64,000 bases of DNA from Miscanthus floridulus (lineage: Eukaryota > Streptophyta > Magnoliopsida > Poales > Poaceae), in assembly GCF_019320115.1 (NCBI RefSeq), contig NC_089583.1, forward strand, positions 84,089,928 to 84,153,927, read 5' to 3'. Positions 35,027 to 47,049 of the stretch are shown piece after piece. The notes beneath the pieces are model-generated. The model was not told the DNA's origin and ran no database searches. It saw nothing but the letters and a program-made list of their open reading frames with translations. The first letter of the stretch is position 1. Every line of letters begins with the position of its first letter. The position numbers were made by a program, and so were the translations under genes.

Positions 35027-36683
35027 TGAAAGGATCAAGATGCCCAAGAGTGGGGGTGAATTGAGCTAATTCTAAAATTCTTTGCAATAATTAAACCCTA
35101 CACTTAGCCCACTTCACCCCTTGTGCCTAGAATATGTTCCTATTGTTCTAAAGCACAAAAGTTTTGCACCCTAGGTTCCAATCCTCCTCTAGCATGGTAA
35201 TTCTAAGAATGTAAAGACAAGAATTGAATTGCTCAAATGTAAATGCTTAAAGTAAAGAGAGGATAAGGAATACGGCAATGTTTTGCCGAGGTATCGGAGA
35301 GTCACCAGTCCCCACTAGTCCTCATTGGAGCACATGCACAAGGGTGTAGCTCCCCCTTGATCCATGCAAGGATCAAGTGCTCTCTATGGGCTGATTCTTC
35401 GATACTCCATCGCGGTGAATTGCCCACAACCGCTCACAACCGGAGTTGGGTCATCCACAAGCTCCGTTGAATGATCACCAAACTCCAGATCACCACCAAG
35501 CCATCTAGGTGATGGCGATCACCAAGAGTAACAAGCATGAACTCTCACTTGACCACAACAAGCCTAATGAGAAGGGTGGATGCACACTTGCTACTCTCCT
35601 TGGACAAATGTGCCTTAATCTTGGATTCACAAATCTCAATCACATTACTAGGCTCTTGCTCTCCTTAGCACACTCAAGGGTGTTTCTCCGCTAAACAAAT
35701 AGGCAAGAGACCTCCCTTGGATGAATGGATGAAGTATTTATACCCCATCATTCAAAATGAACCGTTAGGAGGTTGAGTCAGCACTCTATGGGGTGACCAA
35801 ATGCTCTAGTCAAGGTGACCAAACGCTCCAGTCAAGGTGACCGGAAGCTCTAGTTAGTTATCCCTACCATAGAGCCGTTAAGTTGTGACCGGACTCCGAC
35901 CTGCGTCCGATCAGCACTAACCGGACATGTCTGATCATGAAAACTGCTCTTTGGAACCTTACTGATATTGACCCAACACTGGCACCCAGAGTCTGGTCAC
36001 TTTGCTATTCAGCGTCTGGTCAATTACCGAATCCTGACCAGCAACCGATTAGTACTGACCGGACACGTCCAATCAGGAATCTCCCTCTCTAGAACCTCTC
36101 TGGAGTTGACCGGACTCTAGCACCCAGCGTCTGGTCACTTTTTCACTCAGCATCCGGTCACAACCAGATGGCTCCAGTTGATCAAATGAACTGATCGGAC
36201 TCACCCTTCAGTGTCCGGTCACAACCCGACCAGTGTCCGATCAGTCATTTGACCCTCCATTCACTTCCAACTCGAAATCATATGTGAATGAAGTTTGCTT
36301 GAATCGATCTTAGGTCTACTCCTGAGCTACCTAGTGCTAGATTTAACAAGTGTGCACCACACCTAACCCACTAGACTCACCTAGGTCAAGCTACTAGTCC
36401 ATAGCCCCCTTAATAGTATGGCCAAAGGAAAAACAAAGTCCTAAACTACTCTAAGTGTCTCTTCAACACCAAACGACACTTAAAACTAGTCCATCCTTAA
36501 CCTTGTCATCCATCCTTTGAAAACCAAAATGATTTCCATTGTAGGGGCATAACAACCATGATTGCCCAATCAATTGCCATTACTGTGACCTAACTTAATT
36601 GCCTCTGCAAAACACAGGTTAGTCATAGTAATCTCGTATTGTTATTAATCACCAAATCCCAACTAGGGGCCTAGATGCTTTCA
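35027..36683 (-). repeat. 5' LTR of element B
   Basis: 1,657 bp, TGAAAGGATCAAGATG to GATGCTTTCA on the plus strand. Palindromic CCGGAC-type motifs run from about 35,830 to 36,250. The five bases after it, CACGT, belong to LTR C-prime or to the lost target duplication. Confidence 0.9.
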
Positions 36684-37084
36684 CACGTTTTCATTGGTTA
36701 TCTTGTGATTGATTGATTGGCTCCATCTTGTGATTGGCTCAATTCCTCGACACGTCAGTATAATTATCACATCCCCTCTCTTGTATTTATATTCCTAGTG
36801 TTGCTACGCTCTTTAGTGTAATTAGTTTTGAGAGCTAGCTTGTGTTGGGTCTAGTGGTTAGTGAGGCTCTTTAGTTAGCCTTTGAGAGCTCACTAACTTA
36901 GTGTAGTGACATAGCCTTTGTGTGGATAGAGACTATAGATACTAGAATTGTGGTAGGTGGCTTACACTTTTAGTAGGCTAGCGCAACACTCGCTTCACCG
37001 TTAATTGTCTAACATCTTTGCTAAGTGTTGTTGTAGAAATTTTCAATAGGCTATTCACCTCCCTCTAGCCATTAGGACCTTTCA
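36684..37084. repeat. LTR C-prime, right part
   Basis: The segment matches the reverse complement of the first about 370 bp of solo LTR C, ending GCCATTAGGACCTTTCA at 37,084. About 100 bp of the family sequence (counterpart of C 31,458-31,555) is missing between the two C-prime parts, consistent with a deletion at the left edge of element B. Confidence 0.8.
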
Positions 37085-37760
37085 CTTGTGTCTAAATTTT
37101 TCATCCCCCCTCAGCCCCCATGAAAGTTTTTGTCATTGGAGCTAGGGAAGGAGGGGATGGACACCAAACTTGAGGTTGAAGATGAAGTTGTTCATTCTTA
37201 GGCTGGCTTGGTGTGTTTTGGCTCAAATAGAGAAGCCCAATAGCACATTAGCAAAAAAAGAATCTACTTTTCTTCTTCTCTGTTTCTCCCTTTCTCGACT
37301 TCTTGGCCAAATGCCCAAATCAGAATCACGCAAGCGACTGTGAACTTTAGGGTGGTGGGTGCTAGCATCTAGAGCTAGGATTGGCGGTTGGTAGTGGGAC
37401 GGCAGTGGCATGGGTCATTGGATGGAGCCACGATCCTACAAAGGTAGCTAGCAGGGTGCAAGCAGGACATGATCGGACACAGATGGAGGGCGGGTGTAAG
37501 AGAGAAATGGCCACAAGCACTGACACAATGACCATGGTAGCCAGGCCCGACTTGTAGGCCACCATGGTTGAGCAGGAAACGACCCAACACCTAGGTAGCC
37601 AACCAAGGGCTAGCCGCAAGCTGCGGCATGCTCGCACGTCCACACCAGCACGGCAGTAGCCAGCAACCATGCTAGGGCCCAAGGGCCAGTCATCGCACCG
37701 CCACAGCATAGGCAACACCGCTACATGTATTTTTTTTCTTCTCTTGATTTGTCTCTTTTT
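37085..37760. other. Flanking sequence without recognisable genes
   Basis: No ORF with support is seen. Open frames on the minus strand (37,778-37,223) are low in complexity and lack recognisable domains. The first five bases, CTTGT, would be the right target duplication of C-prime, but the left copy is outside the window. Confidence 0.4.

Positions 37761-37835
<75 letters not shown>
37761..37835. repeat. Compound microsatellite (AC)10(AT)n
   Basis: Ten AC units are followed directly by about 27 AT units with no interruption. Confidence 0.95.
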
Positions 37836-37836
<1 letters not shown>

Positions 37837-38197
37837 CTAGTTGTTCAAATTTTGATTAAGGATAAATTACAAATTCCTTAAAATATCTTTTTTAGATTAT
37901 GGAATAAATATCCCAGCCTTCACATTCACCAGTGAATGCTTAGAGCTTAAAACATACAAGAATGGGACTTAGCCCAAAGTTCCGCTAAGCGGACCTGACC
38001 TGACAAAGATCTATGATCTTACAACAGAAGATACCAACACGAATAGTTTACTGATCCCAAACCACAGAAAACTAGAGACCAACTTCAAAAGAAAGGTGTC
38101 ACAAGAGGACTTTACGCTCCTAATCTCTTCAGATTTTTCCAATCCCTGGAGCCAAAGAGTTGAAGTGCCACTCCTTCTAGTAGTTTGCATCCTTCTT

Positions 38198-38445
38198 TCA
38201 TCATTCTTCCCTCATCCTTTTTAGACAGCAGGGACCATTGCCTAATCAAGTTTCCCTAAAAATTACTTGCAAGTATGAGTTAGTAATTGACCTTCGGAGC
38301 ACTGCATCATTTCTATTCAACTCATCATTCTTCCCTCATCCTTTTTAGACAGCAGGGACCATTGCCTAATCAAGTTTCCCTAAAAATTACTTGCAAGTAT
38401 GAGTTAGTAATTGACCTTCGGAGCACTGCATCATTTCTATTCAAC
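38198..38445. repeat. Perfect 124-bp tandem duplication in the LINE
   Basis: Units 38,198-38,321 and 38,322-38,445 read identically, beginning TCATCATTCTTCCC and ending ATTTCTATTCAAC. The unit is not a multiple of three and lies at the 3' end of ORF2. Confidence 0.93.
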
Positions 38446-41400
38446 CATAGGACCCAACATATGGCCGTCATTCCCACTATTATTTGGCGTCTTAACCCTA
38501 GAGCAAATCTCCTTAACCTAGATCCAAACATATGAGAAGTGCTTTTTGGTTGGTGAAAGTTAAAGTTGATAAACAACATGTTCCAAGCAAATCTGGCCAC
38601 CCGGCAATCAAAAAAGAGGTGTTGAAAATTTTCTTCCAAACCACAGAAGTCACACTTAGAATCTCCTTTCCACCTTCTTTTTACTAAATTATCTTTTGTT
38701 AAGATTACCCCTTTTTAAGTACCATAGGAAAATTTTATTTTTTAGATGTAATTTTGCTTTCCAGAACATGTGTTTTACTGAAATTTTCTCCCTTTTGATG
38801 ATTTCTCTATACATCGACTGCGTTGAAAACACTCCATTTTTTTATTTGCCAAATGAAGATATCCTTGTCGTTGTTTAGATTTACTGGTACCACTAGAAAT
38901 ACCAACTTGAGCCATTTTTCCAATCTCTCCCCCACTATTCCCTGCCTAAATGAGATGTTCAATGGGGTCAAACTAAGTACACTGGCTACCGATACCCCTT
39001 TCTTTCGTACTATCCTATACAGATTCGGGAACATCCACATTAGCGGTTCTTGATCTACCCATACATCCTCCTAAAATCTCGTTTGGTGACCGCTCTAAAC
39101 CCTAAACCTCCCATGTTGTAACAACAATTCCTTCACCTCCATCAACCCAGACCAGAAATGTGAGTCTCCCGGTCGTTTTTTAATTTGAGACAAGCATTTA
39201 CCTTTGACGTACTTCTTCTTAAGTACCTCTTGCCACAAACCATCTTCATTAAAAAGCTTGAACAACCATTTAATAAGTAAACACTTGTTTTGAACTTCCA
39301 AATCTAAATTTCCTAGTCCTCCCATGCACCTTGGCTTATAGAGTATATTCCATTTAGCCAGCCTGTACTTCTTTTTGTGCTCATCACACTGCTAGAAAAA
39401 CCTGGATTGATAGTAATCTAGTCTTTTTCATACCCCTTTAGGGATGGCGAAGAAGGACCTCATAAACATCGGTAAACTTGACAGGACCGAGTTAATCAAC
39501 ACTAGTCTGCCCCCTGAGGAAAGAAACTTCCCTTTCCAGCTACTAAGTTTCTTCTGGAATCGCTCCTCTACATAACTCCAGTGCTTGTTTGAGAGTTTCT
39601 GATAGTGCATCGATATTCCTAAGTATTTGAAGCGAAAGCTTCCCTCTACGCAACCGAAAAGCTATACATATTCTTTACCTCTATCCTTAGCCTCACCGAA
39701 ACAAAACAATTCGCTTTTGTGAAAATTAATTTTCAAGCCCGATAATTTTTCAAAGGCCACCAGCTCAAGTTTTAGATTTCTAGCCTCCTCTAGATCGTCC
39801 TCCATAAATAATATCGTGTCATCTACGTACCGTAGAATGGACAGCCCGTCCTCAACTAGGTTAGGTACCAAGCCCCTAAACTATCCACAGTTCTTTGCTC
39901 CCGAAACAAGGATGACCAACATATCCGCAACCAAATTGAAAAGGATAGGTCACAGGGGTCTCCCTGCCTAAGTCCTTTTCTGGTCTGGAAGTTATGGACC
40001 ACTTCCTCATTTATTTTGATCCCCACATGTCCTCGACTCACAACCTCTTCAATCCATTTACACCAAACAGACGAGAAACCCTTCATCCTAAGAGTCTGCT
40101 GTACAAAGGACCAATTGATTTTTTCATAAGCCTTTTCAAAATCCAATTTTAGTATCACCCCATTCTTCTTATTTTTGTGCAACTCATGAATTGTTTCATG
40201 CAATATCACAACACCTTCCAGAATGCTTTTTCCCAGCATAAATGTCGTTTGTGACTTTCTCACTACTTTGTCGGCCACAGCAGTTAACCTTTTAGCCAAG
40301 ACCTTAGTAAAGATCTTGAAGCTCACATTGAGCATGCAGATAGGCCTATATTGCTGAATTTGTTTGACTTCCTTTTGTTTTGGAATCAGAGTGATTGTCC
40401 CAAAATTAAGGTTAAAAAGAGGCTAGCTACCACCGTGGAACTCTCGAAACATGGCCATTAGGTCATCTTTAATGAGAGACCAAAACACTTGGTAGAATTC
40501 TACCGGAAAACCATCCGGTCCTGGTGCCTTATTATATTTCATTTGAAAGATGGCTTCTTTTACTTCTTTTTCTGTGAACACTTCTATCAACAGCTTATTT
40601 TCTTCTCATTAACCTAAGGTATATCATTTATTTGAGATTCATCAAGAGAGAAATTATTTCTCTGTGATGACCCAAACAAATCTTTATAATATTTTGTTAT
40701 GAAAACTTTAAGTTTTCTTGCCCTTCAATCATTTCCCCTTCCTGATCGAGCTGAAAGATCCTTGTCTTCCTTCTCTTTCCATTGGCCACCATATGAAAAT
40801 ATTTAGTGTTATTGTCCCCTTCTAGCAGATTCTTAGTTTTTGCTCTTTGGAACCATTTGATCTCTTCTTCCCGAAGTAATTGTGTGATTCTTTCCTTCAC
40901 ACTTTACTTCAGGTCTAGCTCTTGTTGGCTTAAAATATGAGACTCTGCTTTTATATCCAGTTCCTCAGCTAGCCGAAACAGCTCCTCCTTTTCTCTTCTA
41001 AAATTTCCATTCACATTCTTTGCCCATCCCCTCAAAAATTGACTTAACCTTCTAACCTTATTCGACCATTTCTTCCTTGATGTATATCCATACTCTACAT
41101 TTTTCCAAACCCTCGTGACCGTTTCGGAGAAATTTTTTTGGAGGAACCAGCTAAGCTCAAATTTGAACTCAGGCTGTCTGCTCCTGTGCACCTTCTCGCT
41201 AATGCTAAGAAGAAGGGGAGTATGGTGAGAGATTTCCCTATTCAGTGCATCTACACTGACTAAGGAAAATCTTTGCTTCCACTCCGTGCTGGCCAGCACC
41301 CTATCCAATTTTTTATAAGTTGGTACACTTTTAGAATTGGCCCAAGTGAACTTTCTTCCCGACATCTATATCTCCCTTAAATTTAACCCATCAATGATAG

Positions 41401-41897
41401 CGCTAAATAGGAAGGGCCATCGATCGTCGTAGTTATCATTATTTTTCTCACTTGGGGTTCTGATTATATTAAAGTCTCTGCCCATCAATAAAGGGAGCGA
41501 GACTTTCCTACACGCTTGTACCAATTCAGTTAGGAATTTTTCTTTAAACTCTGGCTGAGCAGCCCCATAGACGACCACTAAGCACCAGTGAAAGTCATCA
41601 CTCCTATTTCTGAGGTGAAACTTGATAAAGAAGTCTCCCTCCTCTATACTCCCAACATCGCATTCATCAAGATTAACTCCTAGCAGCATGCCTCCAGACC
41701 TTCCATGCGGTTCGGTCTAGTGCCATACAAAATTCCTCCCCCTACAGTACATATCAAGCTAAGCTTGTGTAAAATCCTTTTTACCGGTTTCCAAGAGAGC
41801 AATGAAATCTAGTCCCTACTCTCTTACAGCGTTAGACAAAAATTTGGTTTTAACCAAGTCACAAAGACCTCTGCTGTTCCAGAAAATTCCATTCATT
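38370..41897 (-). pseudogene. LINE ORF2: endonuclease, reverse transcriptase, zf-RVT
   Basis: The start MNGIFWNSRGL lies at about 41,897. The endonuclease domain reaches about 40,904 and includes VVVYGAAQPEFKEKFL, DFNIIRTPSEKNN, RKFTWANSKSVPTYKKLDR and HHTPLLLS. Reverse transcriptase, about 40,560-39,660, has NKAPGPDGF-like sequence, LNVSFKIFTKVLAKRL, LKLDFEKAYEKINW, RKGLRQGDP and RYVDDTILF (YVDD at 39,818-39,829). The zinc-finger region, 39,325-38,370, includes ENFQHLFFDCRVARFAWNM. In-frame stops at 41,363-41,365 and near 40,901, and frameshifts near 39,870 and 39,430, show loss of function. The protein would nick target DNA and copy LINE RNA in place. Confidence 0.88.
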
Positions 41898-41904
41898 TCG
41901 CACT

Positions 41905-44102
41905 AATCTTATTAATTTTGACCTTTAGCTTTCTAGAAGCCCTTTTCTTGACGACTTAGCGCCAGGTTTCCTTTGAACAGTTCTAAGATCACTACTTTGG
42001 TGATAACTGTCTTCATCGAAGATTTCTTCCATTAAATCGCTACACAAAAACTCTAGCGCTTTCCTCTCAAAACTTTCGAAGTCTACTGATTCACCATCCG
42101 AAAACTCACCCTCTCCTGTCCCCAAAACAGGGCTAGGCCTGTTATTAACTAAATCCCCTTCCACTAAGTTCTGGACATTTGTTTCAAAAGAACTCTGATT
42201 GTTACTGCCCACCCCTAAGCCCAAAGCCCGTAGGTTAACTACAACATTTGATAGGGGAAAAAAGGGGAAACCGTCAAGTTGTTACCTCTGTTACACTCCA
42301 GATTCCTGGACTGCACCACACGTTTCGCTCACACCAGCGTATGTTCTACCGCCACACCAACCAGCCGCGGGCTCGCCCTAGACGGGGACAGCACGACCTC
42401 TGGAATCAGCGCAGCTCCCACGAATTTGGCATCAGCTTGTCCACCTTGAGCGACCAGCGTGCAGCGTTCCTCCTCATTTGCTTCCGCACCCATTTCTAAA
42501 GTTTTCCCCAACCCTTCTAACTGAGTCTCAACTGTAACCTCCTCCACTTCCATCGCATCCTTCCCTGCCTCTGTCTCATCAGAGATGTCACAAGCAGTGG
42601 AATCCGAGGCTATCTCCAAGGGCCCCTCCTTTTCTTCCATCACCTTTGTAGCCATTTCCTCCAAAACCTCATTCATAACTATATCTAACACCTTGCTAGC
42701 CTTCCAATTAAGGAACTCCTGATCTGACCTCCTTCCATGTTCCTCCCCAACACTGCTGACATACCGAGATCATTGTCCGACTCCACACCGTTCCCATCAC
42801 CAGACCCTGCACCATCAGCCTCAGAAGATTCTCCCACACCACTTCCCATTTCCTCCAACGATGGTTGTCTCCTCTCCTCTTGCCACACCCATCTTCCCGG
42901 TGTTGGTTCCAGAGGTCCGCCTCTCCCTGCTCCAGCTGGTGGAGGAAAGTGCCCAGCACGTCCCCTACCGAAGCTCCCAGACCTGCCGGGTCGTGCTCCC
43001 CAGAAATCACCATGGGGCGCACCACCCCTTCGCGCCAAACCCTCTCTCCTACCCCAACTGCGATCCGCACCGAACGTGCCACGATCACGACGATAGGGGC
43101 CATAGGCACCAGCACCCACCCTTTCATCCCTACCACGCGCTCCAAAGTTGCCCGCCATCTTCTTCGCTTCCGTCGCTCGCTCCTTCTTGCGCCCCCAGAC
43201 TACAGCCTCCACGAAAGAGAGTCTACGACTAGAATGCGAACTGATCTGTAAAGACCGAGCCGCACCGCTTAAGTCGTCCCTTAGCGCTGGCAGACGCCTC
43301 GGCACGCATTAAACAGGTGGCTTAACCCCTGCGTTGGCTTAAAAGCTGGGTGTGAGCCCACCTCAATTCCCTTGATCCTTGCCAGCCCACCCACCTTTGG
43401 ATGGCCCAATGACCATTCCTGTACGGAGCCCGATCCTGTCTTCCCTCTCTCCCTTTCCTCTAAATCAAAATCAATGCATCTACTCCTGAGATAGCACAAA
43501 TCTTTCAAAGATGTTACAGTTTCATTGGGACTGGATCTTAGATCCTTGACCAGTATATGCCCCAGCTGCCGACTGTGTGGGGACCTTGGCTTAGGCAACG
43601 GACCCCTCCATGGCTTCTAGGACCTTTTCATCCACAGATCCGCCACCACCTCCGAAATTCTTGAGGCCAGAGGTTGGGGATGGCTAACATGCCCTGTCCC
43701 CCTATCCAATGAATCAAATTTTGGAGAATGAAAATTTTCGGATAACAGAGTCTCAGCTCTGATCACTTCGTCCACCGAGAAGCCGACTCGCACTGCGTCA
43801 CGCAAAAGCTTCTTCTCCGAATTGATCAAACCATCATCAGAAACTACACCGTTCTGCTTGTTGTCTTCGTTCTCGCTACCGTCATGCCTCTCGTTATCAA
43901 GTGCCCAAAATCTCGATCCTTTCCACGACCGTCCTGGTCCGACTAGCGGCTCCAGCGTCAAGGTAAGGAAAGGAGCAGAATGACGCCTTTTCAATCTTCT
44001 CGGCACCTCTAAGCTATGCTCTGGCCAAATTTGCTCAGCCATTGCCGTACAGAGCTTAGCAGACTTAGGTCCTAAGTAGGGTACCAGCAGGCGGCAGAAC
44101 AA
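41905..44102 (-). pseudogene. LINE ORF1-like region
   Basis: Minus-strand frames at 44,102-43,617, 43,598-43,281, 43,305-42,685, 42,691-42,329 and 42,224-41,925 lie directly upstream of ORF2 and end close to its ATG. They are rich in Arg, Gly and Ser (an RGG-like stretch at about 43,150-42,900) and later in Glu. The expected gag-type zinc knuckle was not recognised, so assignment as ORF1 rests mainly on position. The short spacing to ORF2 is typical of plant LINEs. Confidence 0.5.
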
Positions 44103-44230
44103 TCCCCGACCCTAAAAAACTTCAGCTAAAACTCCGGCTAAGTCTTATCAAAACGAGCAAACGTACCTGAGCACCAGGTCCTTCTCTAGACGCAAATCGT
44201 CGAGCAGGAACCGAAAAGAACATTGTGCAC

Positions 44231-45101
44231 GTATTTTTCTAGTTTGTAAGAGTACACTGTATTTGTTATGGAGGAAGGCAGGAAGCAATGGTTGAGAGCC
44301 TTAGCTTGGTATAGTACTTTGATAGCGCGGCACGTACGACCACATATGTAACCAAGAGAGGTTTTATAAATCTTAGGAACCTTCGTCTCTCATGCGCGCA
44401 ACCAACGGGATGCCGACGGCAACGATGTATCCCGAGTTCCTCCATGACATGTTCGATGAACCGTACCAGTTCAAAAAATACGGCATCTGTCGGCACGTTG
44501 CCCACGATGATAAAAAGAATGGCATTGTCCAATCACCATGATCAGTGAACCTGACTGTAGGAATGGGGTGACCTTCTTGCCCACTCCAGAAATCGCCTGA
44601 CGCTCAACAGCCGACGCTGGGGTAACCCGTGGGCCGTGAGGCCGTAACGGGGCGGCGAGGTGGTCAGCGGCTTAGCGCAGAAGGGGTTCACCGTTCACGA
44701 CCTCACGTCGTTTCCATGTGCGAGCTAGCTGTGGCTCAGGAAGTCCTGGGGCACGGTGGCGCAGGCGCGGGGCCAGGGGGACCGCGCCCGCGTCGGCCTC
44801 TGCCTGCCACCGACTCCACCGCTCGGCCGTCGTCGTCTCGCGGCGTTGTCATCTGAATATGACCATCGCTTGTCGATACTGGTGCAGGGTGGCAACTACC
44901 TTCCCAACCGTTTGAGATAAGCGCCCATGCGTCATCTTAATCGTGGCGAGTAAACGCTTGATCGTGATGTACCGATGGTTTGAACTTTATTTAGCGTTTA
45001 TAGAGACCGAAATGTCAATAGGCTGACGCATCGAACTTTGTTTCACCAAAACTGCTATACTGCTGTCTTTGACACAATTTCCGCGGTAAAGAACTGTTAA
45101 T
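44231..45101. other. GC-rich stretch with no recognised gene
   Basis: There are short open frames on both strands, for example minus 44,532-44,266 and plus 44,629-44,856. None shows a domain I recognise, and the overlapping GC-rich frames are mutually exclusive. It could be the 5' end of the LINE plus a gene fragment, but I cannot support a product. Confidence 0.35.
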
Positions 45102-45103
45102 TA

Positions 45104-45333
45104 CTCCCTCCCTTCACAAAGGTATTCTCACTTTTTAAATAATCAAATGATTTAAAGATTGATCAAAGTTATATAGAAAAGTACTACATTTATAACAGAA
45201 GATAAGTATAATTAAATTTATTAATGATGAAATATATTTTCGTAGTAAACCTAGTTGAATGCAAATATTACTATAAACTTGATCAAAGTTTAACTTGCAC
45301 AAATCATATAGTTGCATCCTTTTGTAGATGGAG
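45104..45333. mobile_element. Stowaway-like MITE
   Basis: It starts CTCCCTCCCTTCACAAAGG and ends with the approximate inverted complement, CCTTTTGTAGATGGAG. It is AT-rich, 230 bp, and flanked by TA at 45,102-45,103 and 45,334-45,335. TIR type and TA target fit Tc1/mariner Stowaway MITEs. Confidence 0.75.
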
Positions 45334-45335
45334 TA

Positions 45336-46423
45336 AGTACCAACGTCTATCAATAAAGGTTAGCAAATAAGTAATAAGGTACGCTACAAAGTGTAGTGAA
45401 AATCAGCTAGGTGCTCCGTAGAGATGCTGGATTTGGGGCACTGTCACATTGAAATGCATGACTGGGGATTGTTGTTTGGTTAATTGCTATACAAGCTTCC
45501 CAGTTTGGTGTGGCCGCTGTTCTGGTACCTAGCTCCGCGGTCCTAGCCAGAGAGTCTAGTTATGAATGTTCAGTGAGGTGTGCGTGCACATAGAGTTAGC
45601 CACATCCGCACACCTTCTCTTCTTCCTACGTCTCTTCTCCCCATGCTCCCATCACCATCACAGCCCGCTCTAACGGTGCCGGTGCCAACACCATCTTCGT
45701 CGTCACTGTCGCTAAATCAAAGGCAGTTTCTCCTTCTTTGACCAAGCGCTCTCGCCTTCACCACCTCCCATAGCCTCTGGTAACGCTCCGCCATCTTCCT
45801 CTCAAACTGTCATCTCTGCCACTAGCATCATCCAAGCAACCTCTTTCACTGCCTGGCGGGTGGCGCCCCTGGCGCCCTACCCTGTTGACGTCTTGACCGC
45901 TACCACCACCGATCAACTAGCCTCCCAAAACTTCCCATTACAAGTGGAGAGCACAAAATCCTCAACCTAAAACTGTAGCCCCACCTCACATCGCCAGATC
46001 TCGGGGTCATCAGAATTGAGAGAGAGGCACGAGGGAGGAGGAGAAAGACAACAGGTTAACCACACATCACACTGTGGGCATGACGTGTAGATAAAATTCA
46101 CATTGCACACAGACAAGTTTTTCCGTTTAAAGTAATTATAAACAACTTGTTCTACTCAATGAACAACTAGTCATTTACCATCATGGTTATAACTTTTCTA
46201 TAAACAATCACTGCGCCGATGTCTATTTTGATCTTAAAGGTTCAGCTTGTATAGGTGTTTAAGGCTGAGGGTTTCTTTCGGGTTCTTTTTTGTTATACTA
46301 GTTTGTACCTGTTTGTTTACCACTGTTTTAGTGGTTTGTAACTTGCGCATGATTTTCTCATAAGTAATTCTTTTTCACGAGGAAACACGTACCATAGCAG
46401 GTTCATGGGAAAAAGGGAACGAC
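45336..46423. other. Intergenic DNA with no recognised gene
   Basis: A C-rich stretch at 45,640-45,900 and AT-rich sequence afterwards have no supported ORF, RNA gene or transposon end. Unidentified. Confidence 0.4.
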
Positions 46424-46911
46424 TAGCGTCCGGACGTCTACGCCTGGAAGTCGTTTCCCGCGCCATTTCACGTGCCCACGCGGGGCCCGCATTGGCCAGA
46501 GCGTCACTAGCATCGAGAAAGAGGGAAGGGGGGGCGGCAGATGCCCAGCCGGCGCCCGAGGAGGAAGAGACACCGCGAGACAACAGAAAAGCGAGGAGGA
46601 AGATGCATCATCCGATCTAATTTTGAAAAACACTTGCAACATATGTCTGAAGGCATATAAAACACTTGAAACATGCATATGAAACAATTGCTGCAACACC
46701 AGATCTATTTTTAAAATATCCAGATGAAACACTTGCAAACACACGTATGAAAAAACAGATGAAACATTCAGAACATACACTTGGAACATATGTGTATAGC
46801 CTTTGCAACATGTGCAACATCCTGGTCTACTGTTGCAACATCAAGATGAAACTCTTGAGACATCCAGGTGAAACATCCGAAACACTTGAAATATACGCTT
46901 GCAACATGGGC
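46424..46911. repeat. Unclassified repeat with CTTGCAACAT motifs, copy 1
   Basis: It begins TAGCGTCCGGACG, with a GC-rich start, followed by many short variants of GAAACACTTGCAACAT between 46,620 and 46,905. It is duplicated at 47,707-48,213. Dense subterminal motifs of this kind suggest a non-autonomous DNA transposon, but I cannot name the family. Confidence 0.55.
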
Positions 46912-47049
46912 TGTCGGTGCAAAATGTGGCTAACAAGTAAATATTTATAGTTTTTTCATGCGTTGTGATCGGATGTGGCCTAGCACACGATAACACAGAA
47001 TTTATACTGGTTCAGGCAACGTGCCCTACATGTAGTTTCAGTCGATCGG
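46912..47049 (-). repeat. Start of LTR G, truncated copy
   Basis: TGTCGGTGCAAAATGTGGC and the following about 138 bp match the starts of the LTRs at 48,214 and 53,979. It is preceded by the same flank as the 48,214 copy and cut off by a different LTR start at 47,050. Confidence 0.8.

Larger units (their letters stand above)
21427..36683 (-). mobile_element. Element B: Sirevirus-like Ty1/copia retrotransposon with nested insertions
   Basis: The minus-strand organisation is the same as element A: PBS, gag, protease, integrase, reverse transcriptase, RNase H, third ORF, PPT and 3' LTR. The right (5') LTR is complete at 35,027-36,683. The left (3') LTR has lost its outer end and an internal block. 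Solo LTR C lies inside gag and gypsy fragment F lies between integrase and reverse transcriptase. It is inserted in LTR C-prime. It is closely related to A but a distinct copy, with different LTR lengths and different lesions. Confidence 0.88.
37900..44230 (-). mobile_element. LINE (L1-type non-LTR retrotransposon), decayed
   Basis: The minus-strand order is an ORF1-like region (about 44,100-41,905), ORF2 with endonuclease, reverse transcriptase and C-terminal zinc-finger region (41,897-38,370), and a 3' end near 37,900. No LTRs are present. A poly-A tail cannot be placed with confidence; a short T run lies at 37,889-37,894. The outer limits are approximate and target duplications were not found. 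Confidence 0.8.

Noticed and set aside
42737..43251. Plus-strand ORFs of about 120 codons over the LINE 5' region
   Set aside because: They are GC-rich shadows of the minus-strand ORF1-like region, with overlapping mutually exclusive frames and no domain.
44266..44532. An 88-codon minus-strand ORF with a hydrophobic start
   Set aside because: No homologue or motif recognised. Kept only as part of an unexplained segment.
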